Counted from the first letter of the stretch, positions 15,812-24,062 are shown. The stretch: 24,413 nt of DNA from Oscillospiraceae bacterium (GCA_018110855.1 JAGBFZ010000335.1:1-24413), one strand, 5' to 3'. Made by a program: numbers and translations. The notes: generated from the letters alone by a model not told the origin.

Positions 15812-16414
15812 TTATGGACGTGAGGGAATAGATATATGACTTATCTTACTGCCGCCGCTTATGAGCCGCAGCTCTTCTTCCTCTTCTGAAATGATATTAT
15901 GAGATACAAGAAGCACTGTTCTGCCTGCCGAATATTTTCCGATAAGTGAGGCGGTCTTACGCAGATTTTCGGGGTCGATACCCTTGAAAGGCTCATCAAG
16001 GAGCAATGTGCCGAACTCGGGGCAGAGCGCACGCACTATTGCAGTTCTGCGCTTCATTCCTCCCGAAAGCTCCTTTACGGGACGGGTGATATCATCATGC
16101 GAAAGTCCTGTGGATAAAAGGGCTTCGGCAATGTCAAAACGTGGCTTTCCCGACAGGACAAGGAAACAGTTTTCAAGGGCGGAAAGCTCCTCAAACAGCC
16201 TGTCCTCCTGAAACACTGCGGAGATGTTTCCCGAGGGGCGGTCGGAAATTTCCCCCGAATATTTCTCAAGGTCTGCAATTATACGAAGAAGGGTGGTTTT
16301 TCCGCAGCCCGATTCACCTGTTATCAGCGTTGATCCGCCGTTGGGGATATCTGCGCTGAAGCTATGAAACACGCTTATTTCCCCGAAGCTCTTTGTTATA
16401 TTACCGAGCCGCAT
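15812..16414 (-). CDS. ABC transporter ATP-binding protein (orphan)
   Basis: A 200-residue ABC ATPase resembling the SsuB/TauB/NrtD branch that energises uptake of sulfonates, nitrate or thiamine precursors. Walker A is GESGCGKT at 33-40, the Q-loop Gln is at 69 (FQED), the signature LSGGM is at 116-120, Walker B LLLDEP at 137-142 and the switch His at 172 (SHN). It is compact, with little after the H-loop. No permease or binding protein lies nearby, so the substrate is unknown. The start overlaps the 3' end of the flippase gene by 14 bases and has GAAGGA nine bases upstream, so the two are coupled. Confidence 0.85.
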   Translation of the reverse strand: MRLGNITKSFGEISVFHSFSADIPNGGSTLITGESGCGKTTLLRIIADLEKYSGEISDRPSGNISAVFQEDRLFEELSALENCFLVLSGKPRFDIAEALLSTGLSHDDITRPVKELSGGMKRRTAIVRALCPEFGTLLLDEPFKGIDPENLRKTASLIGKYSAGRTVLLVSHNIISEEEEELRLISGGSKISHISIPSRP

Positions 16415-17834
16415 TATTGTTTGTCCTTCGGCTTCCTCTGCTGAGTATTTTGCGCAGAGTTTTTATTACAGCGTCAAAATTATACACGGCGCATACGATA
16501 AAGCCTAAGATAAGTCCCACCCAATATACGCTGGGCTGCTTTGCTGTTATCACGCACATGAATATGATTATGACGGTATTTACCAGAAAACGGAAATAAT
16601 CCACACGGAAGAAAATGAGCTTTCTTGCATCGAAAAGTCTGACTGCAAAGCAGGAAAAATATGCCGAAGCGGTGGCAATTGCCGCTCCCCACACGCCATA
16701 CTGCGGTATGAGAAGGAAATTGAGGATTATATTCACCACAGCCGCCACAAATGCGGTGGCGCAGGAATTGAGAGAACGCTTTTTAGTGGTATAGACGGAG
16801 CTGAAAAACTGACAGAAGCACTGGAAGATCATTGCGATTATCAGAACGGGTGTGAACACATATGCCTCCTGAAAGCGGCTTCCCTCCGCTGTTCCCGTAA
16901 GTATCAGGGTGAGGGGCTTGCAGAGCATTATAAGTCCTGCGGCGGCAATGTAAAGAAATGATGAATATGCTCCGAAAACGGTCTCGTAGAATTTGCCCAG
17001 AGTGCCGCTGTTGCGCTCCTCGATGGAGGACATCTGCCATGCCTGATAGAACATGGTGGTTACAAGCATGAGAAGGGTGGGGAGCTTATAGGCAATGGAA
17101 TATATGCCGTTTTCAGTATCTCCCACCATATTTATGACAAACCATCTGTCCGAGGCGGAGGTCACCCACCAGAGAAGATAGGTGGGGATAAGCGGTGCGG
17201 AGAATCTGAGCATTTCCCCGATCACCTTTTTGTCGATATAGAACGTATCGAGGCACTTATGCAGGCTTGCCACCGATGTGAGGAACAGCAGCGAGCAGAC
17301 GTCTGCTATCACGATGGAAAGCACATAGCCCGTTACCCCCAGCTTGAAGCCGAGAAGCAGGATAAGATTTGCTATTATCTGAATAAATGTGGAAAGGATC
17401 CCGTCGGCGGCAAAAAGCTTAACATACCCTCTTGCACGGACAAACTGCGATGCCATCTGTCGGAAGCAGGAGAAGTAGCAATAAATATAAAGCAGGAAGG
17501 TATATCCGCCGATAGTCTCGTTTTTGCTTATAAGAGGGGTGAAGAGCATGAATATTGTCATGCCGATAAGGACGCACACGTTCGCTCCCGTATAGACCCT
17601 TTTGCAGTCGTATTCCCTGTCCATGCCGAAGCGGATTATTGCGTCCGCCATGCTGAAGGTCACAAGCGGCACAAGGACGTTTACTGTATTATAAAGAAGA
17701 TCCGCTGTTGAATACTCCGCTTCGGTCATGCAGCGGGTATAGAGCATGGTCATAAAGAAGCCCAAGAATTTTGCCCCGAAGGAGCCTATGCCGAATATCA
17801 GCGTATTGCCCATTAGCTTTTTGTATTTGTTCAT
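16401..17834 (-). CDS. Polysaccharide biosynthesis flippase (MATE/Wzx-like)
   Basis: A 477-residue, very hydrophobic protein with about 12-14 membrane helices, of the MOP superfamily (Wzx/RfbX/PST type). These flip undecaprenol-linked oligosaccharides, or lipid II-type precursors, across the membrane. The N-terminal pattern (KLMGNTLIFGIGSFGAKF) and the conserved YxxADLLYNTVNVLVPLVTF segment at about 40-60 are typical. The tail is Arg/Asn-rich and cytoplasmic. GGGAG precedes the ATG. No glycosyltransferase or polymerase genes are adjacent, so the polymer handled is unknown. The coupled ABC ATPase downstream is not a known partner of such flippases. Confidence 0.9.
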   Translation of the reverse strand: MNKYKKLMGNTLIFGIGSFGAKFLGFFMTMLYTRCMTEAEYSTADLLYNTVNVLVPLVTFSMADAIIRFGMDREYDCKRVYTGANVCVLIGMTIFMLFTPLISKNETIGGYTFLLYIYCYFSCFRQMASQFVRARGYVKLFAADGILSTFIQIIANLILLLGFKLGVTGYVLSIVIADVCSLLFLTSVASLHKCLDTFYIDKKVIGEMLRFSAPLIPTYLLWWVTSASDRWFVINMVGDTENGIYSIAYKLPTLLMLVTTMFYQAWQMSSIEERNSGTLGKFYETVFGAYSSFLYIAAAGLIMLCKPLTLILTGTAEGSRFQEAYVFTPVLIIAMIFQCFCQFFSSVYTTKKRSLNSCATAFVAAVVNIILNFLLIPQYGVWGAAIATASAYFSCFAVRLFDARKLIFFRVDYFRFLVNTVIIIFMCVITAKQPSVYWVGLILGFIVCAVYNFDAVIKTLRKILSRGSRRTNNNAAR

Positions 17835-17880
17835 CTGAATTTCTCCCGATTTGATGCGATATAAAATTATAGATAATGTA

Positions 17881-17889
17881 ATTATATCA
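17881..17889 (-). promoter_or_regulatory. Extended -10 promoter of the flippase operon
   Basis: The minus strand reads TG-A-TATAAT, about 45 bases before the start codon, without a recognisable -35. The rest of the 252-base divergent region is AT-rich, and I see no gene in it. Confidence 0.5.
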
Positions 17890-17999
17890 CATTATTCTGC
17901 AAATTGGAATAGATATTTGAAAAGTTTTTTCAGAAAATATTACAGACGGACAAAAATGGCGGTTAATAGTATATTCATTTTTTCTGCCTGTTCTCTATA

Positions 18000-18028
18000 T
18001 TGACAAAAATATAGCGGTATAGTATAAT
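18000..18028 (+). promoter_or_regulatory. Sigma-A promoter of the smsCB genes
   Basis: Perfect TTGACA at 18000-18005 and perfect TATAAT at 18023-18028 with a 17-base spacer: a full consensus promoter. The leader is about 50 bases. No IscR-type operator is recognisable. Confidence 0.88.
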
Positions 18029-18086
18029 TATGTAGAATATGTTATTTTCTGACATTTATCTTCGAAATGAAAGGATATGAAAAATA

Positions 18087-18818
18087 ATGCTCGAGCTTAA
18101 AGATATACGCTGGCGGCTTCCCGAGGGCGAGGAGCTATTGAAAGGCATTGACCTGACCGTTCCCGACGGCAAGCTGACTGTGGTAACAGGTCCCAACGGA
18201 GGCGGAAAGACTTCTCTTGCAAAGATAATTGCGGGGCTTTATGAGCCTTGCGGAGGAAGTATTATCCTGAACGGCGAGGACATCACCAAATGCGACATTA
18301 CCGAAAGGGCGAAAAAGGGCGTTGCCTACGCTTTTCAGCAGCCTGTACGCTTCAAGGGTCTTACCGTAAGAGACCTGATAGAGCTTTCAGCAGAGGAAAA
18401 GCTCAGCGAGGACAGGATATGCTCCCTGCTGGGCGAGGTGGGTCTGTGCGCAAGGGAATATATGGACAGAGAGGCGGACTCAAGCCTTTCGGGCGGCGAA
18501 AGCAAGCGCATTGAGATAGCTACGGTGCTGGCAAGAAAAAATGCGGATATGCTTGTATTTGACGAGCCTGAGGCAGGCATTGACCTGTGGAGCTTTTCTA
18601 ATCTTATCAGTGCGTTTGAGCGGCTCAAGAGCGAGGGCAGCCGTTCACTGCTTGTTATCTCCCATCAGGAGAGGATAATGGAAATTGCCGATCACATTGC
18701 TGTCATTGCTGACGGACGTGTTACCGCACAGGGCAGCAGAGAGGATATTCTCCCGCTCATTCTGAAGGGCGGCTCGGATTGCAGATGTCCTCTGAGCAAG
18801 GGAAAGGAGGTATGCTGA
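18087..18818 (+). CDS. sufC: SufC-like Fe-S assembly ATPase (SmsC)
   Basis: A 243-residue ABC-type ATPase of the SufC family, which powers iron-sulfur cluster assembly on a SufB-type scaffold in the cytosol. Walker A is GPNGGGKT at 35-42, the Q-loop FQQP at 83-86, the signature LSGGE at 134-138, Walker B MLVFDE at 155-160, followed by the SufC-like PEAGIDLWSF, and the switch His at 193. The C-terminus holds CRC (232-234) and a terminal Cys (243), which could bind metal. It is followed three bases later by the SufB-like gene. The two-gene unit without sufD, sufS or sufU matches the minimal SMS (SmsCB) system. AAAGGA precedes the ATG. Confidence 0.93.
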   Translation: MLELKDIRWRLPEGEELLKGIDLTVPDGKLTVVTGPNGGGKTSLAKIIAGLYEPCGGSIILNGEDITKCDITERAKKGVAYAFQQPVRFKGLTVRDLIELSAEEKLSEDRICSLLGEVGLCAREYMDREADSSLSGGESKRIEIATVLARKNADMLVFDEPEAGIDLWSFSNLISAFERLKSEGSRSLLVISHQERIMEIADHIAVIADGRVTAQGSREDILPLILKGGSDCRCPLSKGKEVC

Positions 18819-18821
18819 GCT

Positions 18822-19742
18822 ATGAACGATATTACAGGTCAGCTTCTGAAGGTCGTTTCCGACTGGGACGGCGGAAGCTTCAAGGGTGCTTACAATATCC
18901 GTGAGGACAGCGGCTGCGCAGGCAGACAGTCCTCGGAAAATATCAAGATAGAGCCTAAGACGGATGATCCCGGCATTGTCATAAGGATAAGCGCAAAGGC
19001 TCAGAGGGAGACCGTTTATATCCCCGCCTGCATTACCAAGGGCGGCGTGGACGATCTTGTATACAATGACTTTATCGTGGAGGACGGCGCAGATGTTATT
19101 ATTGTGGCAGGCTGCGGCGTTCACAGCGATGACGAGGAGGAATCACGCCACAACGGTATTCACCGCTTCTTCATCGGCAAAAATGCCAAGGTGCTTTACA
19201 AGGAAAAGCACATCGGAACGGGCAAGGGAAACGGCGCTAAGCGCATTGATCCCGTTACCGATGTTACCATGGGAGAAAATTCCTACATGGAGATGGATAC
19301 CATGCAGATAGGCGGCGTTACAAGCTCCGACCGCTCCACCTCGGCAAATCTCGGTGCGGGTGCTAAGCTCGTTATTCGTGAGAGGCTGCTTACGGATAAT
19401 AATGAGACTGCAAGATCTGTTTTCAATGTTACCCTTGACGGTGACGACAGTGCTGTCGATCTTGTTTCCCGCTCGGTGGCAAAGGGCAATTCCTATCAGG
19501 AATACACCTCGGTCATCAACGGAAACTGCCGCTGCACGGGTCATTCCGAATGTGACGCCATTCTTGCGGACAACGGCAGGGTCAATGCCGCTCCCGCTCT
19601 CAATGCCGCAAGCCTTGACGCTTCTCTTATCCATGAGGCGGCTATCGGCAAGATCGCAGGCGAGCAGATAATCAAGCTCAGAACTCTCGGACTTACCGAG
19701 GAAGAGGCTGAGAGGAAGATCATTGACGGATTTTTGAAATAA
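18822..19742 (+). CDS. sufB: Minimal SufB/SufD-type scaffold (SmsB)
   Basis: A 306-residue protein with the SufB/SufD beta-helix core, much shorter than classical SufB (about 450-490). It should dimerise, bind SmsC and build the nascent cluster. The C-terminal part carries the expected signature: Cys236, Cys238 and Cys244 (NCRCTGHSECDAIL), then H271-E272 in IHEAAIGKI and a GLTEEEAERKIIDGFL helix that docks SufC in known structures. The N-terminus lacks the extra domain of long SufB. AAAGGAGG sits just before the start, overlapping the end of smsC. A strong hairpin (19750-19789) follows the stop. Cysteine desulfurase genes must lie elsewhere. Confidence 0.93.
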   Translation: MNDITGQLLKVVSDWDGGSFKGAYNIREDSGCAGRQSSENIKIEPKTDDPGIVIRISAKAQRETVYIPACITKGGVDDLVYNDFIVEDGADVIIVAGCGVHSDDEEESRHNGIHRFFIGKNAKVLYKEKHIGTGKGNGAKRIDPVTDVTMGENSYMEMDTMQIGGVTSSDRSTSANLGAGAKLVIRERLLTDNNETARSVFNVTLDGDDSAVDLVSRSVAKGNSYQEYTSVINGNCRCTGHSECDAILADNGRVNAAPALNAASLDASLIHEAAIGKIAGEQIIKLRTLGLTEEEAERKIIDGFLK

Positions 19743-19749
19743 TATATAT

Positions 19750-19795
19750 GCCGCCTGTGCGTGCTGTTTATTTAACAGGCGCAGGCGGCTTTTTT
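19750..19795 (+). terminator. Terminator-like hairpin after smsB, possible attenuator
   Basis: Arms 19750-19760 and 19779-19789 pair over 11 base pairs (one G-U). An inner five-base-pair helix with a three-base bulge closes a five-base loop, and TTTTTT follows. It has every mark of an intrinsic terminator, yet the ribosome binding site of the next gene (GGAGGG, 19801) begins five bases later and no new promoter lies between, so read-through must occur or a promoter must lie inside smsB. Confidence 0.85.
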
Positions 19796-19813
19796 CGGTG
19801 GGAGGGAATTATT

Positions 19814-22090
19814 ATGGACGTTCGGGAGATACTCGAAAAAATTGACGAACTGCTTCATCAGTGCAGGCTTGATGAGGCGGAAGAATATATGAACAGCTGT
19901 CTTGAAACGGCGCATAATGAGGGCAGGACGGATATTGAAATAACTCTTTACAACGAGCTGGCGGGTTTTTACCGTGACTGCGGCAAATTCGAGAGTTCTC
20001 TTAATTGCTGCCGCTGCTCTGAGGAGCTTCTTGATATTATAGGGGAGGGGGAATCGCCCCGAAGATGTGCGGCTCTGCTCAACTGCGCAAATGCGTGCAG
20101 GGCTTCGGGAAAGCTTGACGAGGCTTACGGTTATTATAGCAAAATATGGGGTATGCTCGCAAAGCTCCCCGATGAAGAAGGACTTCTTTCAAGCTATTAC
20201 AATAATCTTGCGCTGCTTCATCAGGAGGCGGGACGGTGGAATGATGCTGCGGACTGTCTTGAAAAGGCTCTGGATATTGCGGAGCGGTCTCCCGAGGGTG
20301 AGATAAGAACGGCTATTTCCCGTTCAAATTTAGCGGTTTGTCTTATAAGGCTCAGTGAACTTGACAGGGCGAAAACTGTTCTTGCTCCTGCAATGGACAT
20401 TTTCAAGGGGCGTTCTCCCTCGGATTTTCATTACAGTGCGGCTCTTGCGGCTATGGGTGATATTCTGTTTTCCGAGGAAAAATATTCCGAGGCGGCGGAA
20501 TATTACGAAGCGGCTTTATCGGAAATTGAGCTTCACATGGGCAGGAATAATTTCTTTGATACTGTAAGCGGCAATCTGGCTGCGGCTTATGATAAAATAG
20601 GCGGCAGACCTAATATTAAGGGAGCGGAGCTTTGCAGAAGATATTTTGAAGCTTTCGGCAGACCTATGCTCAAGCGGAATTTCGGGGAATATCTCCCGAA
20701 AATCGCCTGTGGTCTTGCGGGTGAAGGCTCGGAATGTCTTGGCTTTGATGATGAGCTTTCCGCAGATCATGATTTCGGTCCTTCCTTTGTTATATGGGTT
20801 GACGATGAGACATATGAAAAGATAGGTGAAGAGCTTCAGAGGGCATATGATCTTCTGCCAAAGACATTTATGGGTTTGAAAAGGCTAATTACTCCCCATG
20901 GAGAAGGTCGGACGGGTGTAATGCGCATTTCCGATTTTCTCAGAAAATTCACGGGATTCGGTCATGTTCCCGAAAGCACCGAGGAATGGCTGTGTACCGA
21001 TGATTTTCTGCTTGCCTGTGCAATAAGCGGCGAAGTTTACATGGACTTTTCGGGTGATTTTGAGGATATTCGGAGAAGATTAAAAGTTGGTCAGCCCGAG
21101 GCGGTCAGACTTAAAAAGCTGGCTCAGCAGCTTGCTCTGGCAGGACAGAGCGGACAGTATAATTACACAAGGGCGGTTAAGCGGGGAGAAAATGCGGCGG
21201 CATTTGTTGCTCTCGGGGATTTCATGCAGAGTGCGGCGAGAGCTGCGCATATCCTGTGCGGAAAATATGCTCCGTACAGCAAATGGCTTTTTAAAAGCAC
21301 GGCTCTTCTTCCCCGTCTCGGAAGTATTGCGGATATTATCGGGGATATTGCCGAGGGAAAGGACGTTCTGAACGGTATTGAACGTATCTGCCGTATGCTC
21401 GGAGACGAGGTGCGGTCGCAGCTTATCACCGACAGCTCCGAGGATTTCCTTGCTCAGCTTGCGGAGGAGGTTTCTGCATTTGCAGACAGGGTCTTGATTG
21501 CCGAGGAAATTATTTCCATGGAATGGAAATGGTTTGACAAGGTTCAGAACGAGGGCGGAAGAGCCGACTGTCAGGACGACTGGGAGACCTTTTCCATTAT
21601 GCGCAGAAGTCAGTATTACTGCTGGAATGAGGAGCTTCTGCGGTCCCTGCTCCTCGATTTTCGTGCTGCTGCCGAGGACGGACGCAATCCTATCCGTGAA
21701 AAATACGGGTACATGATGCAGTCCACCGCTCCCGCACGCTTTGAAGAGGTAAAGGCGGGGCTGCCTGATATTTCCGAGGAAAAAGCATCTCTCAGAGACG
21801 CTATCATCCCGATTCAGGTGGGCTGGATGGAGGAATTTGCCGGGAAGTTCCCCAAGCTGGCGGCGGAGGCAAGGGTCATTCACACTTATGAGGATACTCC
21901 TGCATATACCTCCTATGAGACATATCTGAGAGGGGAGCTTTCCACTTATTCGGACGTTACGCTGAAGCTATACGGCGGTTTTATCGTTTCTGTCAACAGC
22001 TTGGGCAAAAATCTGGCGGAAATGATCATGGAACGGTCTGTTAAAATGTACGGTTATGGCAGCCTTGCTGAAGCTGAAGAAAAGCAATAG
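19814..22090 (+). CDS. TPR protein with DUF4037 (nucleotidyltransferase-like) and DUF4125 domains
   Basis: A 758-residue soluble protein with three parts. Residues 1-280 form TPR-like helical repeats (e.g. NNLALLHQEAGRWNDAADCLEKAL). Residues about 295-510 match DUF4037, a domain with polymerase-beta-type nucleotidyltransferase features: LSADHDFGP at 315-323 supplies the paired acidic residues, and GEVYMDFSG at 406-414 may supply a third. Residues about 550-745 match DUF4125, with the hallmark WFDKVQNEGGR and ADCQDDWETF around 573-593. The ATG at 19814 follows GGAGGG eight bases upstream; the open frame upstream to 19748 is only the terminator hairpin read as protein. The substrate and partner are unknown. 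Domain calls are from motif memory. Confidence 0.82.
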   Translation: MDVREILEKIDELLHQCRLDEAEEYMNSCLETAHNEGRTDIEITLYNELAGFYRDCGKFESSLNCCRCSEELLDIIGEGESPRRCAALLNCANACRASGKLDEAYGYYSKIWGMLAKLPDEEGLLSSYYNNLALLHQEAGRWNDAADCLEKALDIAERSPEGEIRTAISRSNLAVCLIRLSELDRAKTVLAPAMDIFKGRSPSDFHYSAALAAMGDILFSEEKYSEAAEYYEAALSEIELHMGRNNFFDTVSGNLAAAYDKIGGRPNIKGAELCRRYFEAFGRPMLKRNFGEYLPKIACGLAGEGSECLGFDDELSADHDFGPSFVIWVDDETYEKIGEELQRAYDLLPKTFMGLKRLITPHGEGRTGVMRISDFLRKFTGFGHVPESTEEWLCTDDFLLACAISGEVYMDFSGDFEDIRRRLKVGQPEAVRLKKLAQQLALAGQSGQYNYTRAVKRGENAAAFVALGDFMQSAARAAHILCGKYAPYSKWLFKSTALLPRLGSIADIIGDIAEGKDVLNGIERICRMLGDEVRSQLITDSSEDFLAQLAEEVSAFADRVLIAEEIISMEWKWFDKVQNEGGRADCQDDWETFSIMRRSQYYCWNEELLRSLLLDFRAAAEDGRNPIREKYGYMMQSTAPARFEEVKAGLPDISEEKASLRDAIIPIQVGWMEEFAGKFPKLAAEARVIHTYEDTPAYTSYETYLRGELSTYSDVTLKLYGGFIVSVNSLGKNLAEMIMERSVKMYGYGSLAEAEEKQ

Positions 22091-22092
22091 TA

Positions 22093-22193
22093 CATTTGTG
22101 CTGAATTTCACAAATAATTTGGTTCAGCTTTGTGCAGGTATATGAAATTTCAAACATTTGTTTCTTAAACTATTGACAAAATGGTACAAATGT
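22093..22193. repeat. Three ACA-WW-TGT repeats in the TPR gene-aspS gap
   Basis: ACATTTGT at 22093-22100 and 22154-22161, and its inverse ACAAATGT at 22186-22193, the last lying inside the promoter spacer. Centres are about 61 and 32 bases apart, near whole helical turns. The first and third copies extend to a 12-base imperfect inverted pair (G-T-AC...GTGC). They may be operator half-sites. Confidence 0.4.
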
Positions 22194-22201
22194 GCTAAAA
22201 T
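22173..22201 (+). promoter_or_regulatory. Near-consensus promoter without a downstream gene
   Basis: TTGACA at 22173-22178 and TAAAAT at 22196-22201 with a 17-base spacer, the same hexamers and spacing as the rnpB promoter. It points into the 3' end of the oppositely oriented aspS. The -10 runs into the left arm of the terminator hairpin, so its A-tract may produce part of the match by chance. Confidence 0.45.
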
Positions 22202-22236
22202 GGCATTATCCCCTTAAAAAGGGATAATGCCATTTT
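22197..22236. terminator. Bidirectional terminator between the TPR gene and aspS
   Basis: A perfect 16-base-pair stem (22197-22212 and 22221-22236) with an eight-base loop; the stem begins with AAAA and ends with TTTT, the usual form of a shared terminator between converging genes. Confidence 0.85.
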
Positions 22237-22264
22237 GCTGTAAACAGGAGAGCAGTCCGTTATT

Positions 22265-24043
22265 TTATTCATCAGTCTCGGCAAGCTGTATTCCGAGGAT
22301 ATCAAGGCTTTCCTTGTCAACTCTTGCAGGACAGTCGCTCATAAGCTCGGAGGCGTTCTGAACCTTGGGGAAGGCTGTTACGTCACGGAGGCTGTCTGCG
22401 CCGCACATTATCATTGCAAGACGGTCAAGTCCGATTCCCATGCCGCCGTGGGGGGCTGCACCGTATTTATATGCGTCCACAAGGAATCCGAATTTTGCCT
22501 GAATTTCCTCGTCTGTAAGTCCCAAGGATTCAAACATCTTCTGCTGAAGCTCGTAGTCTGTGATTCTGATTGAGCCGCTGGAAAGCTCTGTGCCGTTCAG
22601 TACAAGGTCATATGCCTTTGCAAATACCTTTTCGGGGGCAGTATCGAGATATTGCAGGCAGTCGTCCATGGGCATAGTGAAGGGATGGTGCATTGCGTCC
22701 CAGTTCTTAGTCTCCTCGTTCCATTCAAAGAAGGGGAACTCGGTTATCCACAGGAAATTGAACATTCCTTCGGGGATAATGTCAAGCTGCTTTGCGGTTT
22801 TAAGTCTCAGCGCACCCAGAGAGGAGAGGACGGTATTCTTCTTATCTGCAATGATGAATACCACATCGCCCTTTTCTGCGCCTGCCTTTGCGAGAATTGC
22901 ATCAAGCTCGCCCTCGCCTAAGAATTTGCCGAAGGAGCAGTTGGGAGCGTCATCTACCCAGCGGATATATGCAAGTCCCTTTACGCCGATTCCCTTGACG
23001 TATTCGGTGAGCTTGTCTATCTCTTTTCTGGTAAAGGTTCCTGCGGCGTTCTTTGCGGTTATGCATCGAACTGTGCCGCCGTTTTCAATGGCTGTGGTGA
23101 ATACGCCGAAGCCGCAGCTTTTAACTGTGTCTGTCAGGTCGGTTATCTCCATGCCGAAGCGGGTATCGGGCTTGTCCGAGCCGTAACGCTCCATTGCTTC
23201 GGTATAGGTCATGCGGGGCAGGGGAGTGGGGATATCCTTGTCAAGAACATCCTTGAAAAGCCGTCTCACAAAGCCTTCTGCCATCTGCATGATATCCTCG
23301 GTGTCAACGAAGGACATCTCCAGGTCGATCTGGGTGAATTCGGGCTGTCTGTCCGCCCTCAGGTCCTCGTCTCGGAAGCAGCGGGCAAGCTGGATATAGC
23401 GGTCATAGCCTGCTATCATCAGAAGCTGCTTATAGATCTGGGGCGACTGGGGCAGGGCATAGAAGCTGCCGGGGTGAACTCTTGAGGGAACGAGGTAGTC
23501 TCTTGCGCCCTCGGGAGTGGACTTTATCATCATGGGAGTTTCGATCTCGATAAAGCCGTTCTCATAGAAATAATCGCGGGCAGTCTTGGCGATCTTGCTT
23601 CTCATAATGATATTATTCTGAAGAGGACGTCTGCGCAGATCGAGATAGCGGTATTTCAGGCGAAGCTCCTCGTTGGTGTTGGAGTTGTCAACGATCTCGA
23701 AAGGAGGTGTCTGAGCCTTTGCCAGAATACGCAGGTCGGTAACGTATATTTCAATATTTCCCGTTTTTATCTCGGCGTTCTTGCTCTCTCTTTCACGGAC
23801 GGTTCCCTTTGCCATGAGAACAAATTCCGAGCGGCAGGAGGATGCCTTTTCAAATATTTCTCTGTCGGTGCTGTCGTCAAAGGCAAGCTGAACGATGCCC
23901 GTTCTGTCTCTCAGATCGATGAATATAAGATTTCCAAGATCTCTTGCTTTCTGAACATAGCCGCCAACAGTTACCTCGCTGCCGATTCCCTCGACCTCGC
24001 CGCAGTAATGGGTTCGCTTGAGTCCTTTCATATTATCTGCCAT
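22265..24043 (-). CDS. aspS: Aspartyl-tRNA synthetase
   Basis: A 592-residue bacterial-type AspRS, charging tRNA-Asp. It has the N-terminal OB-fold anticodon domain (about 1-110), class II motif 2 FRDEDLRADRQPEFTQ at 223-238, the bacterial GAD insertion at about 290-420, and motif 3 GMGIGLDRLAM at 534-544. AAAGGAAG precedes the ATG. It follows hisS by 19 bases, the common hisS-aspS arrangement of Firmicutes. Any T-box would lie upstream of hisS, outside the window. Whether it is discriminating, or also charges tRNA-Asn, cannot be told because gatCAB is not in view. Confidence 0.97.
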   Translation of the reverse strand: MADNMKGLKRTHYCGEVEGIGSEVTVGGYVQKARDLGNLIFIDLRDRTGIVQLAFDDSTDREIFEKASSCRSEFVLMAKGTVRERESKNAEIKTGNIEIYVTDLRILAKAQTPPFEIVDNSNTNEELRLKYRYLDLRRRPLQNNIIMRSKIAKTARDYFYENGFIEIETPMMIKSTPEGARDYLVPSRVHPGSFYALPQSPQIYKQLLMIAGYDRYIQLARCFRDEDLRADRQPEFTQIDLEMSFVDTEDIMQMAEGFVRRLFKDVLDKDIPTPLPRMTYTEAMERYGSDKPDTRFGMEITDLTDTVKSCGFGVFTTAIENGGTVRCITAKNAAGTFTRKEIDKLTEYVKGIGVKGLAYIRWVDDAPNCSFGKFLGEGELDAILAKAGAEKGDVVFIIADKKNTVLSSLGALRLKTAKQLDIIPEGMFNFLWITEFPFFEWNEETKNWDAMHHPFTMPMDDCLQYLDTAPEKVFAKAYDLVLNGTELSSGSIRITDYELQQKMFESLGLTDEEIQAKFGFLVDAYKYGAAPHGGMGIGLDRLAMIMCGADSLRDVTAFPKVQNASELMSDCPARVDKESLDILGIQLAETDE

Positions 24044-24062
24044 TTTTATAACTTCCTTTCAG

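Noticed and set aside
15584..15823. 79-codon frame across the 3' half of rnpB
   Set aside because: The sequence is fully explained by RNase P RNA helices and the terminator, and there is no ribosome binding site.
19748..19813. N-terminal extension of the TPR protein by 22 residues
   Set aside because: The codons are the terminator hairpin itself. A strong ribosome binding site precedes the ATG at 19814.
22148..22170. Eight-codon ORF (MKFQTFVS) in the TPR gene-aspS gap as a leader peptide
   Set aside because: Weak ribosome binding site, no gene downstream to regulate, and such short frames are expected by chance.
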